Shown: positions 34,819 to 43,771, counted from the first letter of the stretch. The stretch is DNA of 64,000 nt from Chromobacterium vaccinii (GCF_000971335.1 NZ_JZJL01000010.1:55602-119601); one strand, 5' to 3'. Numbers and translations are program-made. The notes: generated by a model not told the origin, from the sequence alone.

Positions 34819-35234
34819 GGCTTTGAATCATCCCGGATGACCGTGATGCCGCGCTCGCTTTCAGCCAGCATGATTTCCCGCCCTCCATGCTCGATTACAT
34901 ACAGCGACGACTTCGCCGACAGCCTGCGCTTGGCAAGCAAACGGAGCTCCTCCGCGCCCGCTGCCCGCGGCCCTTTCATATAACGCTGCCGCCACCAGCA
35001 TGCAGCCGCGCCGATCAGGGCTAGGCCGCCGAGAATTTCATAAGGCCCAAGCAAGGCTGCGGCGCCGACAGCGGGCTCCTTGCGGAACCGCAAGGGCGCG
35101 TGGACGGGCTCGGAAGCGGAAGCCCCGCACGCCGGCGCAGACGCGCCTTGCACGCAGGGTGCGCCGACGGCAGCGGCGCTCAATACCGCCAAACCAAGCG
35201 CCAAGGCCAGCAACGGCTGCATCAGATATCTCAT
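34815..35234 (-). CDS. fliO: Flagellar export protein FliO
   Basis: 139 residues from the ATG at 35234, 13 bases after the fliN stop; the longer open frame would read through fliN. An N-terminal hydrophobic segment, a Cys/Pro/Ala-rich linker, one membrane helix (YEILGGLALIGAAACWW) and a short FliO domain with LLAKRRLSAKSSLYVIEHGGRE. FliO assists assembly of the FliP ring. Confidence 0.85.
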   Translation of the reverse strand: MRYLMQPLLALALGLAVLSAAAVGAPCVQGASAPACGASASEPVHAPLRFRKEPAVGAAALLGPYEILGGLALIGAAACWWRQRYMKGPRAAGAEELRLLAKRRLSAKSSLYVIEHGGREIMLAESERGITVIRDDSKP

Positions 35235-35247
35235 TTCAATCTGCCAT

Positions 35248-35565
35248 TCACGCGGAAAGCTGCGCCACCTGCTCGATGCGGACGCCGAAATGATCTCCCG
35301 CCACAACCAGACTGCCGCGCGCCACAACCTGTCCGCCCAGCAAAATCTCCACTGCGTCGCCGGGCGCTTTATCCAGAGCCAACACCTCACCCTCCTTCAA
35401 TGCATCCAGCTCCGCGATGCTCAAGCGGCAGCGTCCGATTCGGGTTTCCAGCTCCACCTGCACTTCTTTCAACAGCTCCATCCGGCCTTGCAGCAAGCCT
35501 GCCGCGCCGGCCTCGGTTTTCCCGTCCAGTTGCGGGGGGCTGAAGATTTCCACTTCCTTGCTCAT
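35248..35565 (-). CDS. fliN: Flagellar C-ring protein FliN
   Basis: 105 residues with a C-terminal SpoA domain at about 32-100 (VQVELETRIGRCRLSIAELDAL then the VEILLGGQVVARG strand). FliN forms the lower C-ring and docks FliH-ATPase. It overlaps the fliM-like stop by four bases. Normal in length and sequence, unlike its FliM-like partner. Confidence 0.93.
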   Translation of the reverse strand: MSKEVEIFSPPQLDGKTEAGAAGLLQGRMELLKEVQVELETRIGRCRLSIAELDALKEGEVLALDKAPGDAVEILLGGQVVARGSLVVAGDHFGVRIEQVAQLSA

Positions 35566-36341
35566 GCTTTTCCACTCTTGTTGATTGCTTTGTCGGCCCG
35601 GCGAACCTTGACCGACGGTTGACCCTGATGCAGCCCGTATTGAGCGCGCCCAAGCAGTTCGCCGCTTTGCAGGCGCAGGTCGAACGGCGTCCCCGCCTTC
35701 TGATCCAAACGGATCACATCGCCTGGACGCAGAGAGCCCAGGTCCTCAATGGAGAACTGCGCGGGGGAGGCGCGCACTTCCAATTCGACGAGGCCATCCA
35801 CCGGCAGCGAGCGCAGCAATATCGGCTCCAGCGCCGCCGCTTGCCGCGGTGCGGAGAGCCAGCACTTCGCCTGGTCCGCAGACAACAGCAAAACCAAGGT
35901 CTGATCCGCATGACGCAACTCTGCCCGTAAAGCGCCTGTGGACGAAAACACCGGGTTCAGCTGGCCACCGTCTCTCGGATCGTCATAGGCCTTCTGGGGC
36001 GCATCCGCTCCCGCGATCGCGGCGGCCAGCGCGTCCCGCGCCGCGCGAATCGCGGACGCCGCCAGATTCGAGCCTTCGATAGCCGCCCGACTCTTGTCCA
36101 CGCCCAGGCAGACACGGGCGAAAAAGCCTGCCTGATCCGACATGGCAGGCCAGGCCCCGCCCGCCATCAGCCATTTCCCGGCGGAAGCATCCGCCAACGA
36201 AACCGGCCGGACGCAAACCTGAGCCTCGCCGTCCGCCAGCCCCCACTCCCGCAGCCAAGCCGAATAGCGCTTTTCGATGCCGGCTTCGACCGCATCCAGC
36301 TCTTTTCGGGCATACAGCCGGAATGGCAACGCGCGGCTCAT
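35562..36341 (-). CDS. fliM: FliM/SctQ-like C-ring protein without CheY-binding N-terminus
   Basis: 259 residues, well short of the ~330 of standard FliM. The N-terminus (MSRALPFRLYARKELDAVEA) lacks the LSQDEIDALL-type peptide that binds phospho-CheY. The middle is poorly conserved. The C-terminal ~75 residues are a SpoA domain (GLVELEVRASPAQFSIEDLG). This shape is closer to the SctQ proteins of injectisomes. It overlaps fliN and flgE by four bases each. Confidence 0.8.
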   Translation of the reverse strand: MSRALPFRLYARKELDAVEAGIEKRYSAWLREWGLADGEAQVCVRPVSLADASAGKWLMAGGAWPAMSDQAGFFARVCLGVDKSRAAIEGSNLAASAIRAARDALAAAIAGADAPQKAYDDPRDGGQLNPVFSSTGALRAELRHADQTLVLLLSADQAKCWLSAPRQAAALEPILLRSLPVDGLVELEVRASPAQFSIEDLGSLRPGDVIRLDQKAGTPFDLRLQSGELLGRAQYGLHQGQPSVKVRRADKAINKSGKA

Positions 36342-37537
36342 CGGGAGCCTTTCATCTGCAGCGCCTGCTGCATCATCTCGTTCGCGGCGGAAATGAGTTG
36401 CGAGGCCGCTTGATAGCCGCGCTGAGTGATCATCATGTCGCTGAACTCAGACGACAGCTCGACATTGGAAAGCTCCAGCTTGCCGCCGGCCACCTTGCCG
36501 AACACGCCGCCTCCGGCCACGCCGTATTCCGGGCTCTGGCCGGCCAGGGCGCGGTAGTATCCGGAGCCGGCCCGCTCCAGTTGGTGGTCGGGCTGGGAGA
36601 ACCAGGCCAGTGCCAAACGTCCCGCCACCGCGGTCTGGCCGTTGGAGTAGCTGATCTGGCCCTTGCCCTCGCCATCGAAGGTCAGCTTGGTCAGCGCGCC
36701 CGCGCCGTAACCATCCTGGCTGGCCACCCGGATAGTCGACGAGGTGCCGCCGGACAGGCTGGTCGTATCGGAAATGGAGCCCGGCTGGCCGAAGAACAGC
36801 TTCAGGTCAGACTCGCCGCCGGTAGCGCTTTTCAGCTTCATTGTCAGCTGGTTGTACGCAAACGATGGCGAGCCATCGGGATCGAAGCGGATCTCGCCGC
36901 TGCCCACCGCGCTCTGTGACACCTTGTCCTGCACCTCCACTTTCCAGCTGCGCGGTGTCGTGGAGGCATTGCTAGTGAAGCTGATCTTCAGTTGCCGCTG
37001 AGCGCCGTCCTTGTCGTAGACGGTGGTTTCCGCGCTGCTGTTGGTCGCGCCGGTGGACAGGTTGTCGGCGAACTTGATCGTGGCCGTCGGCTTGGCCATC
37101 TGGCTGCGCAGCGTCCCGACGGAAAAGTCGGACAGACCGTTGGCGGGGTCGAACATCTGGATGCGCGACTTATCCTGACGGCTAATAAGCGCGCCATCGG
37201 CGTTCAGCTCGAATTGTCCGACGCGGCTGTAATTGATCTGCTCGCCGTTCTTGGAAACAAAAAAGCCGCCGCCGTCCACCGCCACATCCAGCGGATTGGT
37301 CGACGATTGCAGCTCACCCGCGGAAAAGTCTGTCGAGGACACCCCGATTTTCACGCCTTCGCCGTGCTGCCCGCCTTGCCCGCCCTGCGCATCGTACTGA
37401 TACATCATGTCGGTGAACTGCAGCGAGGTCCGCTTGAAGCCCGGGGTGTTCAGATTGGCCACATTGTTGCCGATGTTGGACAGCCCCTTCTGGAAGGTAC
37501 GCAAGCCGCTCAGGCCGACGAACATGGTGTCTATCAT
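36338..37537 (-). CDS. flgE: Flagellar hook protein FlgE
   Basis: 399 residues. The N-terminal rod/hook signature (GLSNIGNNVANLNTPGFKRT) and the matching C-terminal helix (ITQRGYQAASQLISAANEMM) flank a variable middle with the hook D1/D2 domains. FlgE polymerises into the hook. Translationally coupled to flgD and the fliM-like gene. Confidence 0.95.
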   Translation of the reverse strand: MIDTMFVGLSGLRTFQKGLSNIGNNVANLNTPGFKRTSLQFTDMMYQYDAQGGQGGQHGEGVKIGVSSTDFSAGELQSSTNPLDVAVDGGGFFVSKNGEQINYSRVGQFELNADGALISRQDKSRIQMFDPANGLSDFSVGTLRSQMAKPTATIKFADNLSTGATNSSAETTVYDKDGAQRQLKISFTSNASTTPRSWKVEVQDKVSQSAVGSGEIRFDPDGSPSFAYNQLTMKLKSATGGESDLKLFFGQPGSISDTTSLSGGTSSTIRVASQDGYGAGALTKLTFDGEGKGQISYSNGQTAVAGRLALAWFSQPDHQLERAGSGYYRALAGQSPEYGVAGGGVFGKVAGGKLELSNVELSSEFSDMMITQRGYQAASQLISAANEMMQQALQMKGSR

Positions 37538-37956
37538 GTCGCGCTCCCTCTCACCAAAGCCACTTGGGTCAACGCGACATCGGTCATCAGCTCGCCGCTC
37601 GCCGCTTTCACCGTCAGCATCGGCTGGCCGCTGGAAAAGGAGATGGTCGTCACCTGCCCCGCGACATTGCCGTTGGCCGTCTGCACTTCCACGGTCTTAC
37701 CGATCAGGCCGATAGACTGGTTCGCAGCTTGCTGCGCCAGCAGGGTATCCAGTTTCTCGTTGGACATCCGCGTCTGCTCCAGCGACGAGAACTGCGCCAT
37801 CTGCGCCATGAATTGCTGGTTGTCGATCGGTTTCAGCGGGTCTTGGAAGGTCAGCTGCGTTGAAAGGATGCGCAAGAAGTCCTGCTGGGTGATGCCCCGC
37901 GTCTGCGCGATGCTGTCGCTGCCGGAAATGCCCAAACCTGTTGTCGCCATGTTCAC
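37534..37956 (-). CDS. flgD: Hook cap protein FlgD (short form)
   Basis: 140 residues, whereas most FlgD proteins have 200-240. The N-terminal scaffold region is clear (QDFLRILSTQLTFQDPLKPIDNQQFMAQMAQFSSLEQ). The sequence ends after a short beta-rich tail, so the usual C-terminal FlgD Ig-like domain is absent. Short FlgD versions exist in some lineages. It caps the growing hook. Confidence 0.9.
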   Translation of the reverse strand: MNMATTGLGISGSDSIAQTRGITQQDFLRILSTQLTFQDPLKPIDNQQFMAQMAQFSSLEQTRMSNEKLDTLLAQQAANQSIGLIGKTVEVQTANGNVAGQVTTISFSSGQPMLTVKAASGELMTDVALTQVALVRGSAT

Positions 37957-37958
37957 CT

Positions 37959-38615
37959 CTATTTCAAAACGTTCAAGCCGGCGGCGGCGTTGCTATAGAC
38001 CACCGCGCCATTGACGGCCAGCATCGCCAGCCGCCCACCCTTTTCTCTGATATGTCGCTCCAGCCGCTGGCCGAGGGCCTCAGCTTCGCCCGCGTCCATG
38101 CGCGCGTCGCGCACCCACACCCTGAGCTGCCCCTGGTCGGCGAATACCGTGATCTTGCAGGGCTTGAGCCAGGACCGGAGCATGGTTTCAGCGTCGCTCG
38201 CCATCGAGATCCGCTCGGCAGCGCCAGTCTCCTCCGCCCGCGCAGACAGCTCGAGCGGCGCGCCAGACAAACCGTAAGACGCGGCGGCCGCGCTTCGCGC
38301 CACAGCCGCTTGTCCGCGGAAAGCCAGGGCCTGTCGGGCCAAAGTCCCCCGGTCGATTCCGGCGGCTTGCGCCCGCGGCTCGTCAGGAGATGGCGTCGAA
38401 CCCACATTATCTTTACCCGCCGCCGCGATGCCGCTCTCCGGCGCCGGGTTGGAAAGCGCCGCGCCGCCAAGCTCGATCGCGCGGCACACGCTGTGGTTTG
38501 CCAACTCATCGTCCAGTTGCCTCTGCCACCGCCGTCCGGACCGCTCATCCAATGAGTCCCGCTCCGACCCCGGCGCCGCGCCGCGCCGTTCCATCTCTAC
38601 CCATCCCACATTCAT
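37959..38615 (-). CDS. Unknown protein in the fliK position
   Basis: 218 residues from the ATG at 38615, which overlaps the fliJ stop (ATGA). The first ~130 residues are low complexity and probably disordered, as in hook-length rulers. The last ~80 form a compact alpha/beta-looking domain ending LAMLAVNGAVVYSNAAAG. I do not see the family's usual FliK C-terminal domain. Its place between fliJ and flgD suggests a divergent hook-length ruler. Confidence 0.6.
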   Translation of the reverse strand: MNVGWVEMERRGAAPGSERDSLDERSGRRWQRQLDDELANHSVCRAIELGGAALSNPAPESGIAAAGKDNVGSTPSPDEPRAQAAGIDRGTLARQALAFRGQAAVARSAAAASYGLSGAPLELSARAEETGAAERISMASDAETMLRSWLKPCKITVFADQGQLRVWVRDARMDAGEAEALGQRLERHIREKGGRLAMLAVNGAVVYSNAAAGLNVLK

Positions 38616-39052
38616 GCGCGCTCTCCCGCCATGCGGCGCTGCAGCCACGCATCGTCCTGCTCGCGGTATTCGCCGCGCTGAACCTCAGCCATCCACGACG
38701 CGCGCTGCCTGTTTTCATGTTTCTCAAACTGGCGCAAGCGGGCTTGAGCCTCCAGCAAAGCAGCCATCGCCTGCTCTCTCAATTGCTCCGAATCCTCGAC
38801 GATGTGCGCCAGTTGCCGACAACGCAGGCGCAGCTCCCGGATGAAACCCAGCGCGGACAGGTACAGCGCTTGGTTGCCCACCAAGGCCGGCAGCGTTCGC
38901 TCGCAACTGGAAACCTCAAACTCCGCGGCGCGCATGGCCGCTCGGTCGGATGCCAATCTGTGCTCGGCCTCTTGCAGAGCCTGTCTCAACGGCTGCAGCG
39001 ACGATTCCTGAAACCGCATCAAGGCCTCCAGCCGATAGCGGAACTTCCGCAT
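38612..39052 (-). CDS. fliJ: Flagellar export chaperone FliJ
   Basis: 146 residues, almost all charged alpha-helix with coiled-coil heptads (MRKFRYRLEALMRFQESSLQ at the start), typical for FliJ. FliJ sits as the central stalk of the FliI ATPase ring. The ATG shares one base with the fliI stop. Confidence 0.88.
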   Translation of the reverse strand: MRKFRYRLEALMRFQESSLQPLRQALQEAEHRLASDRAAMRAAEFEVSSCERTLPALVGNQALYLSALGFIRELRLRCRQLAHIVEDSEQLREQAMAALLEAQARLRQFEKHENRQRASWMAEVQRGEYREQDDAWLQRRMAGERA

Positions 39053-40374
39053 CAGCGCCCTCCCAGCATCGCCGCAAGCTGCGCCAGCGCCGCCTTGCGT
39101 TCGCTGCGCTCATGCGTGCCTTGCCGCAGAAAACGCTCCAAGCCCGGCTTGCGCTCCAGCGCGTCATCCAGATCCGGATTGCCGCCCGGCTTGTATACGC
39201 CGAGCTCCAGCAAATCCTTGCTGCCCGACAGCAAGCCCATGGTTTTCCGGCACGCACGCATCAATGCCTGCTCCTCCTCGGTCGCCAACGCGGAGGCCAA
39301 CCGGCTGACACTGCCCAACACGTCGATCGCAGGGAAATGGCCGACATTGGCCAGATCGCGCGACAGCACGATGTGGCCGTCGACGATGCCCCGCACGCTG
39401 TCCGCCACCGGATCGTGGATGTCGTCGCCCTCCACCAGCACGGTGAACAGCCCGGTGATGGAGCCGCCTTCCTTGCGGGTGCCGCAACGCTCCAACATGC
39501 CGGCCAGCTCGGAGAACACCGACGGGGTGTAGCCGCGCGAGGTGGCGGGCTCGCCGGTGGCTAGGCCGACCTCGCGCCGCGCCATCGCGTAGCGGGTCAG
39601 CGAATCCACGATCAGCAATACGGACTTTCCTTGGTCGCGGAAATGCTCGGCGATGGTGACCGCGCTCAGCGCCGCGGCCTCACGCACCAGCGCCGGCTCA
39701 TCCGCCGTCGCCACCACCACCACGGAACGGGCCAAACCCGCCTCGCCCAGGTTTTCTTCGAGGAACTCCAGCACTTCCCGCCCGCGCTCGCCGATCAAGC
39801 CCACCACCACGATGTCCGCGGCGCAGTTGCGCACCAGCATGCCCAGCAGCGTGCTCTTGCCGACGCCGCTGCCCGCCATGATGGAAAGGCGCTGGCCGTA
39901 GCCTATCGTCAGCATGGAGTCGATGGCCCTGACGCCGGTTTCCATCACCTGATCGATGCGGCTGCGCTTCAGCGCCGGGATCGGCGCGCTTCGCACCGGC
40001 CGACGGCTCTCCTCGGATAACCATCCCTTGTCGTCCAGCGGCCGGCAGAACGCGTCCACCACCCGCCCCAGCAGGGCATCGCCCACCGGGATGGAAAACG
40101 CCCGGCCGGCCGAGACCACCCGGCCGCCGAGCAGCAATCCATCCACCGGACCGTACGGCAACAGCAGCAGGCGGTCGCTGTCCAGGCCCGCCACCTCGGC
40201 CAGCACATGGGGACGCCCGTCCGACATCTCGATATGGCAAAGATCGCCCAAGCCGACGCCGGCTGGTCCCCTGGACTCAACCAACAGGCCCACCTTGCGG
40301 CTCACATAGCCGACCTTTTCCACCAGATCCGCCGACTTGACCGCATCCAGCAGCCGCTCGAGCTTAAGCATCAT
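39052..40374 (-). CDS. fliI: Flagellum-specific ATPase FliI
   Basis: 440 residues, standard length. Walker A GSGVGKST at residues 168-175, Walker B in VLLIVDSLTRYAMA, and the rotary-ATPase-family RGYTPSVFSELAGMLER. FliI hexamers energise export of rod, hook and other substrates. Overlaps fliH by four bases. Confidence 0.97.
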   Translation of the reverse strand: MMLKLERLLDAVKSADLVEKVGYVSRKVGLLVESRGPAGVGLGDLCHIEMSDGRPHVLAEVAGLDSDRLLLLPYGPVDGLLLGGRVVSAGRAFSIPVGDALLGRVVDAFCRPLDDKGWLSEESRRPVRSAPIPALKRSRIDQVMETGVRAIDSMLTIGYGQRLSIMAGSGVGKSTLLGMLVRNCAADIVVVGLIGERGREVLEFLEENLGEAGLARSVVVVATADEPALVREAAALSAVTIAEHFRDQGKSVLLIVDSLTRYAMARREVGLATGEPATSRGYTPSVFSELAGMLERCGTRKEGGSITGLFTVLVEGDDIHDPVADSVRGIVDGHIVLSRDLANVGHFPAIDVLGSVSRLASALATEEEQALMRACRKTMGLLSGSKDLLELGVYKPGGNPDLDDALERKPGLERFLRQGTHERSERKAALAQLAAMLGGR

Positions 40375-41066
40375 GCCCGCCCGGCCTCGCGCAATGCCCG
40401 GTGCAAACGCTCCAGCTGGGTAGACCAGCGGGCATCGATATCGCCATGAGCGGTTTCGACCATGCAGCCCCCTCTCGCCAGCGTGTCGTCGGCCGCCACG
40501 TGGACTTGCCGGCCGAGCTCGCCGGATATTTCGCCGCCGTCGCCCAGCAGCGCCGCGTCGGCCGGATGCAGGAGAACGCGCACCGGTTCCCGGCCAACGA
40601 CTTCCCGCAACGCCCGCCGCACGCCGGCACGGACCAACTCCGCCGATTGCGGGATGTCGCCGACGACGCGGATCAACGCCTCGAATACCACCGGAGCGAC
40701 CATGTCTTCCATTTCGCCCAGCATCTGGGCGCGCCCGTCCTCCATCGAGGCGAGCAAAGCCTTGGCATGCTGGGCCGCCTGGCCCAGCTGATCGCGGATT
40801 TCCGCTTCAGCCTTCGCCATGCCGGCCCGGTAACCCTCGTCACCGGCGTTGGCGCGCATCGCGTCGCACTCGGCCTTGGCCTTGGCGCGCATAGCCTCTA
40901 TCTCGGCCATCGCCCGGGCACGCATCGCGCGGATTTCCGCCTCGGCATCTACTGGGCGAACCGCTTCAGGTTGCTGCACCGCCCGCTGCGCGGCGGCTTG
41001 AAAACCGCTGCTGGATTGCGCCTCCGGCCGGGAACGGATCAGGGGGCTGCGGATGATATCGCTCAT
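40371..41066 (-). CDS. fliH: Flagellar assembly protein FliH
   Basis: 231 residues from the ATG at 41066, which overlaps the preceding stop (ATGA); the long open frame above it is a shadow of the neighbouring gene. A long alanine- and methionine-rich helix (AEIRAMRARAMAEIEAMRAK) with GxxxG-like spacing is followed by a globular C-terminal domain (MVAPVVFEALIRVVGD). FliH holds FliI at the C-ring. Confidence 0.88.
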   Translation of the reverse strand: MSDIIRSPLIRSRPEAQSSSGFQAAAQRAVQQPEAVRPVDAEAEIRAMRARAMAEIEAMRAKAKAECDAMRANAGDEGYRAGMAKAEAEIRDQLGQAAQHAKALLASMEDGRAQMLGEMEDMVAPVVFEALIRVVGDIPQSAELVRAGVRRALREVVGREPVRVLLHPADAALLGDGGEISGELGRQVHVAADDTLARGGCMVETAHGDIDARWSTQLERLHRALREAGRA

Positions 41067-41611
41067 GACATCGCTTTCTTCAGCCAGGCGCCCAGGCCAA
41101 GCCACATAGAGCCACCCGCGTCCTCTCGAACAGGGACATCCAGCTCGGCTCCGGACGAAAACGCGCTCGACGCGGCCAAGCCAGCCAACACCGCCGCGCG
41201 CAGCGCCGGCGCTTCGCGCTCCGGACTCGCGGCCCAACTACGACGCAGTTCTGCGGTGCGGCCACTCCATGCCTCGCTGCTTTCCATGAAAGCAAGCACG
41301 CGGCCGCGCAGTTCCGCGCCCAAGGCATGTCCGATCGCGGCCTGCAGCCATGCGGGCTCCGCCGCGATCGCAGCCGCCAGCGCGCCTATGCGGCCCGCAA
41401 GCCGCTGCTCGCTCGTTTGCAACGCCATGCCTGCATGCTCACTCATGGCCTCGGCCTGCTCCGCCAGCGGTCGCTCGTCCAGCTGCGACAATGCCAACCC
41501 CAGCCGGCCGCGCTCATCTTCCGACAAGCGGGACTCCAGCCAACGGCGGTCATCGGCGCTCAGCGCGGACACCGCCAGCGCCGCGCGCAGGCTATTCTGC
41601 TCCGCCGCCAT
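41063..41611 (-). CDS. Unknown 182-residue protein in the fliG position
   Basis: Lies between fliF (one-base TGATG overlap) and fliH (ATGA overlap), exactly where fliG should be, but is only 182 residues against about 330 for FliG. The N-terminal ~45 residues (LSADDRRWLESRLSEDERGRLGLALS) vaguely recall the FliG N-terminal armadillo pattern. The middle and C-terminal torque domains, with their charged ridge and EHPQ-type motif, are not visible. Injectisomes have a similarly placed small protein, SctK. I regard it as a FliG-N remnant or SctK analogue. Confidence 0.65.
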   Translation of the reverse strand: MAAEQNSLRAALAVSALSADDRRWLESRLSEDERGRLGLALSQLDERPLAEQAEAMSEHAGMALQTSEQRLAGRIGALAAAIAAEPAWLQAAIGHALGAELRGRVLAFMESSEAWSGRTAELRRSWAASPEREAPALRAAVLAGLAASSAFSSGAELDVPVREDAGGSMWLGLGAWLKKAMS

Positions 41612-43014
41612 CACTTGCCGCCCTCCGGCTGCTCCACCAGCCAGCGCCGCACTTGACGCAGCAAGCGCTCGCGCTCCGCTTCGTCCAGCGTCTTCCTGGC
41701 CATGCGGCGGCGCAGCGACCAACCTCCAGCAGCCCCTAGGGTCAGCAGCGCGGCCACTGCCGCCCACCAAATGGCCGGGCCGGCGTCCAGCTCGGCTTTA
41801 GCGGCCGCGACCTCTGCCGGCTTCTTGGCGTCGCCTTGCGGCGCGGCCACCGCCTGCACATTGTCCATCACCGAGAAAGCGATGCCGTCGCCGCGGCCGC
41901 TGTCCAGGCCGATGGCCATCGCGATCACTTCGCGCAAGCGCTCCACCGCGCTGTCGGACAGGCTGGCGTTGGTGATGATGCCGACGCTGATGTGCTTAAC
42001 CGCGCCGCCCGCCATGCTGGTCTGTTTCAGCTCGCGGCCCACCTGGTATTCGGAATCAAGCGACTTGTTGCCGCCCGCGCCGCCCATAGCCGGCATGGCC
42101 TGGGATGCGTGGCCGGCATCCGCGCCATCGCCCTGCCATTGCTCGCGCCTGCGCACCAGCACGCCCTTGTCGCCGCTATCGCCCACCACCGACTCTCGCG
42201 TCAGCTTCTGCGAAGACAGATCCAGCGCCACGTCCACGCTGACCGCCGCCTGGTTCGGTCCCAAAGCGGTGTCCAGAATCCGCGTCACCTTGTCCACGAG
42301 ATAGGTCTCGGTTTCCTTCTTCAGCTGCAAACCGGCGTCTCCGCCGGTCACGCCATCTTCGCCGGCTTCGCGCGCGGATAGCGCCACGCCACGCTGGTCC
42401 AGCACGGTGACGGCGGCGGCGTCCATTTCCGGCACGGAGGCGGCCACCAAGCGCTGCACCCCGGCCACCTGCTCCTGCTGCAGGCTCTTGCCGCCCTTCA
42501 GGGTGACCCAGACCGAAGCCTTGGCCTTGGCGCCGCGCTTGCGCAGCATGCCGCCCTCAGGCAACACCAGGTGGACGCGGGCGTTCTGCACCTCGTCGAA
42601 ACCCATGATGGTGCGCGCCAGCTCGCCCTGCAGCGCGCGCTGGTAGTTGATCTTCTGCGCGAACTCGGTCACGCCGAACTCGGCGTTGTTGAACAATTCG
42701 AAACCGACAGAGCCCTTCAAATCCAGGCCGCTGCCCAGCAGCTTCATCCGCGTCTTGTACAGCGCGTCCTTTTCCACCTGGATGGTCTTGCCCTCGTCGG
42801 ACAGGACATAAGGCGTCTTCTGCTTTTCCAGCGCGGCCGCGATGCTAGCCGCATCCCGGGCGTCCAGGTCGGAGAACAGCACCTGGTAATCCGCCTTGCT
42901 CATCCACCAATACGCGCCCACCGGCGCCGCTACCGCCGCGATCGCGCCGGCCAACAGAAAAGCCCGGCCCGCCCCAGAAGAGCGCTGCCAGAGCGCCTTG
43001 ATAAAATCCACCAT
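41611..43014 (-). CDS. fliF: Flagellar MS-ring protein FliF
   Basis: 467 residues from the ATG at 43014; the first in-frame start is a TTG 15 bases upstream. Two membrane helices flank the periplasmic ring-building domains (FNNAEFGVTEFAQKINYQRALQGELARTI in two parts, and VHLVLPE). After the second helix the cytoplasmic tail is only ~40 residues, ending LLRQVRRWLVEQPEGGK. FliF is the platform for rod and C-ring. The tail is where FliG normally binds. Confidence 0.95.
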   Translation of the reverse strand: MVDFIKALWQRSSGAGRAFLLAGAIAAVAAPVGAYWWMSKADYQVLFSDLDARDAASIAAALEKQKTPYVLSDEGKTIQVEKDALYKTRMKLLGSGLDLKGSVGFELFNNAEFGVTEFAQKINYQRALQGELARTIMGFDEVQNARVHLVLPEGGMLRKRGAKAKASVWVTLKGGKSLQQEQVAGVQRLVAASVPEMDAAAVTVLDQRGVALSAREAGEDGVTGGDAGLQLKKETETYLVDKVTRILDTALGPNQAAVSVDVALDLSSQKLTRESVVGDSGDKGVLVRRREQWQGDGADAGHASQAMPAMGGAGGNKSLDSEYQVGRELKQTSMAGGAVKHISVGIITNASLSDSAVERLREVIAMAIGLDSGRGDGIAFSVMDNVQAVAAPQGDAKKPAEVAAAKAELDAGPAIWWAAVAALLTLGAAGGWSLRRRMARKTLDEAERERLLRQVRRWLVEQPEGGK

Positions 43015-43049
43015 CGTCTGCCTATCCAATCAAAATTTCCGCCTGGGCG

Positions 43050-43331
43050 TCACACCTGCATCCGCATGACTTCCTGATAGGCTTCGAGAACCTTGTTCCG
43101 CGCCTGCATGAACAGTTCGAACTGCATGCGGGTTTCTTCCATCTTCAACATCACCTGATGCAGGCTGCCCGCCTGCCCGGTCGCGACATCGTTAAGCAAG
43201 GTTCCCAGCGAGTTTTCAGACTTCTCCAACTGAGTCAGCACGTTTTCGAAACCGCTGGCCGGCCCCGGCTTGGCGGCTCCGGCCGCCGACAGGGAGTCGG
43301 CGAACGCGCTGCCGGCGATGGCCTCTATCAT
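43050..43331 (-). CDS. fliE: Flagellar hook-basal body protein FliE
   Basis: 93 residues, normal FliE length, with FENVLTQLEKSENSLGTLLND and the C-terminal LKMEETRMQFELFMQARNKV helix. FliE joins the MS ring to the rod. Overlaps flgC by four bases. Confidence 0.93.
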   Translation of the reverse strand: MIEAIAGSAFADSLSAAGAAKPGPASGFENVLTQLEKSENSLGTLLNDVATGQAGSLHQVMLKMEETRMQFELFMQARNKVLEAYQEVMRMQV

Positions 43332-43771
43332 TGCTTGCCTCCTATATCCAATGCCTTCTGCATCATCGAGCGGGCGGCATTGAAAGCCGTCACGTTCGCC
43401 TCGTACGAGCGGACGGCCATGGTCATCGCGAACATTTCCTCCAGCGTGTTCACGCCGGCGTACTGCACATAGCCCTGGGCGTCGGCCAGCGGGCTGGATG
43501 GATCCAGCACCTTGCGCGCCGGCGCGTCGGACTCCACCACCGCGGCGCGCACGCCGCCCGGCGGCGGCTGATCGGACTCGGCGCGCGACAGCGCTTGGCC
43601 GAAACCCGCGCTCACCGGCTGCACCACGACCCGCAGCGGTTTTGCCAGGGCCGCGCCCGGCGCCGCCGCCACATTGGCGTTGGCGATATTGCGCGCGGCC
43701 ACTTCCGCCCGTAGCTGCTCCACATCCATGCCGCTTTGGCTGATGGCCAGCGATTGCCAGATCCCGGGCAT
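43328..43771 (-). CDS. flgC: Flagellar proximal rod protein FlgC
   Basis: 147 residues with the rod signature in VAARNIANANVAA, the FlgC-typical YVQYAGVNTLEEMFAMTMAV and the C-terminal rod helix (RSYEANVTAFNAARSMMQKA). The ATG directly follows the flgB stop. Confidence 0.95.
   Translation of the reverse strand: MPGIWQSLAISQSGMDVEQLRAEVAARNIANANVAAAPGAALAKPLRVVVQPVSAGFGQALSRAESDQPPPGGVRAAVVESDAPARKVLDPSSPLADAQGYVQYAGVNTLEEMFAMTMAVRSYEANVTAFNAARSMMQKALDIGGKQ

Noticed and set aside
34815..35390. 191-codon version of fliO
   Set aside because: The upstream part is a shadow of fliN in another frame. The ATG at 35234 directly follows the fliN stop and opens a hydrophobic segment.
41063..41770. 235-codon version of the gene in the fliG slot
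   Set aside because: Its first 53 codons overlap the 3' end of fliF in another frame. The ATG at 41611 couples exactly to the fliF stop.
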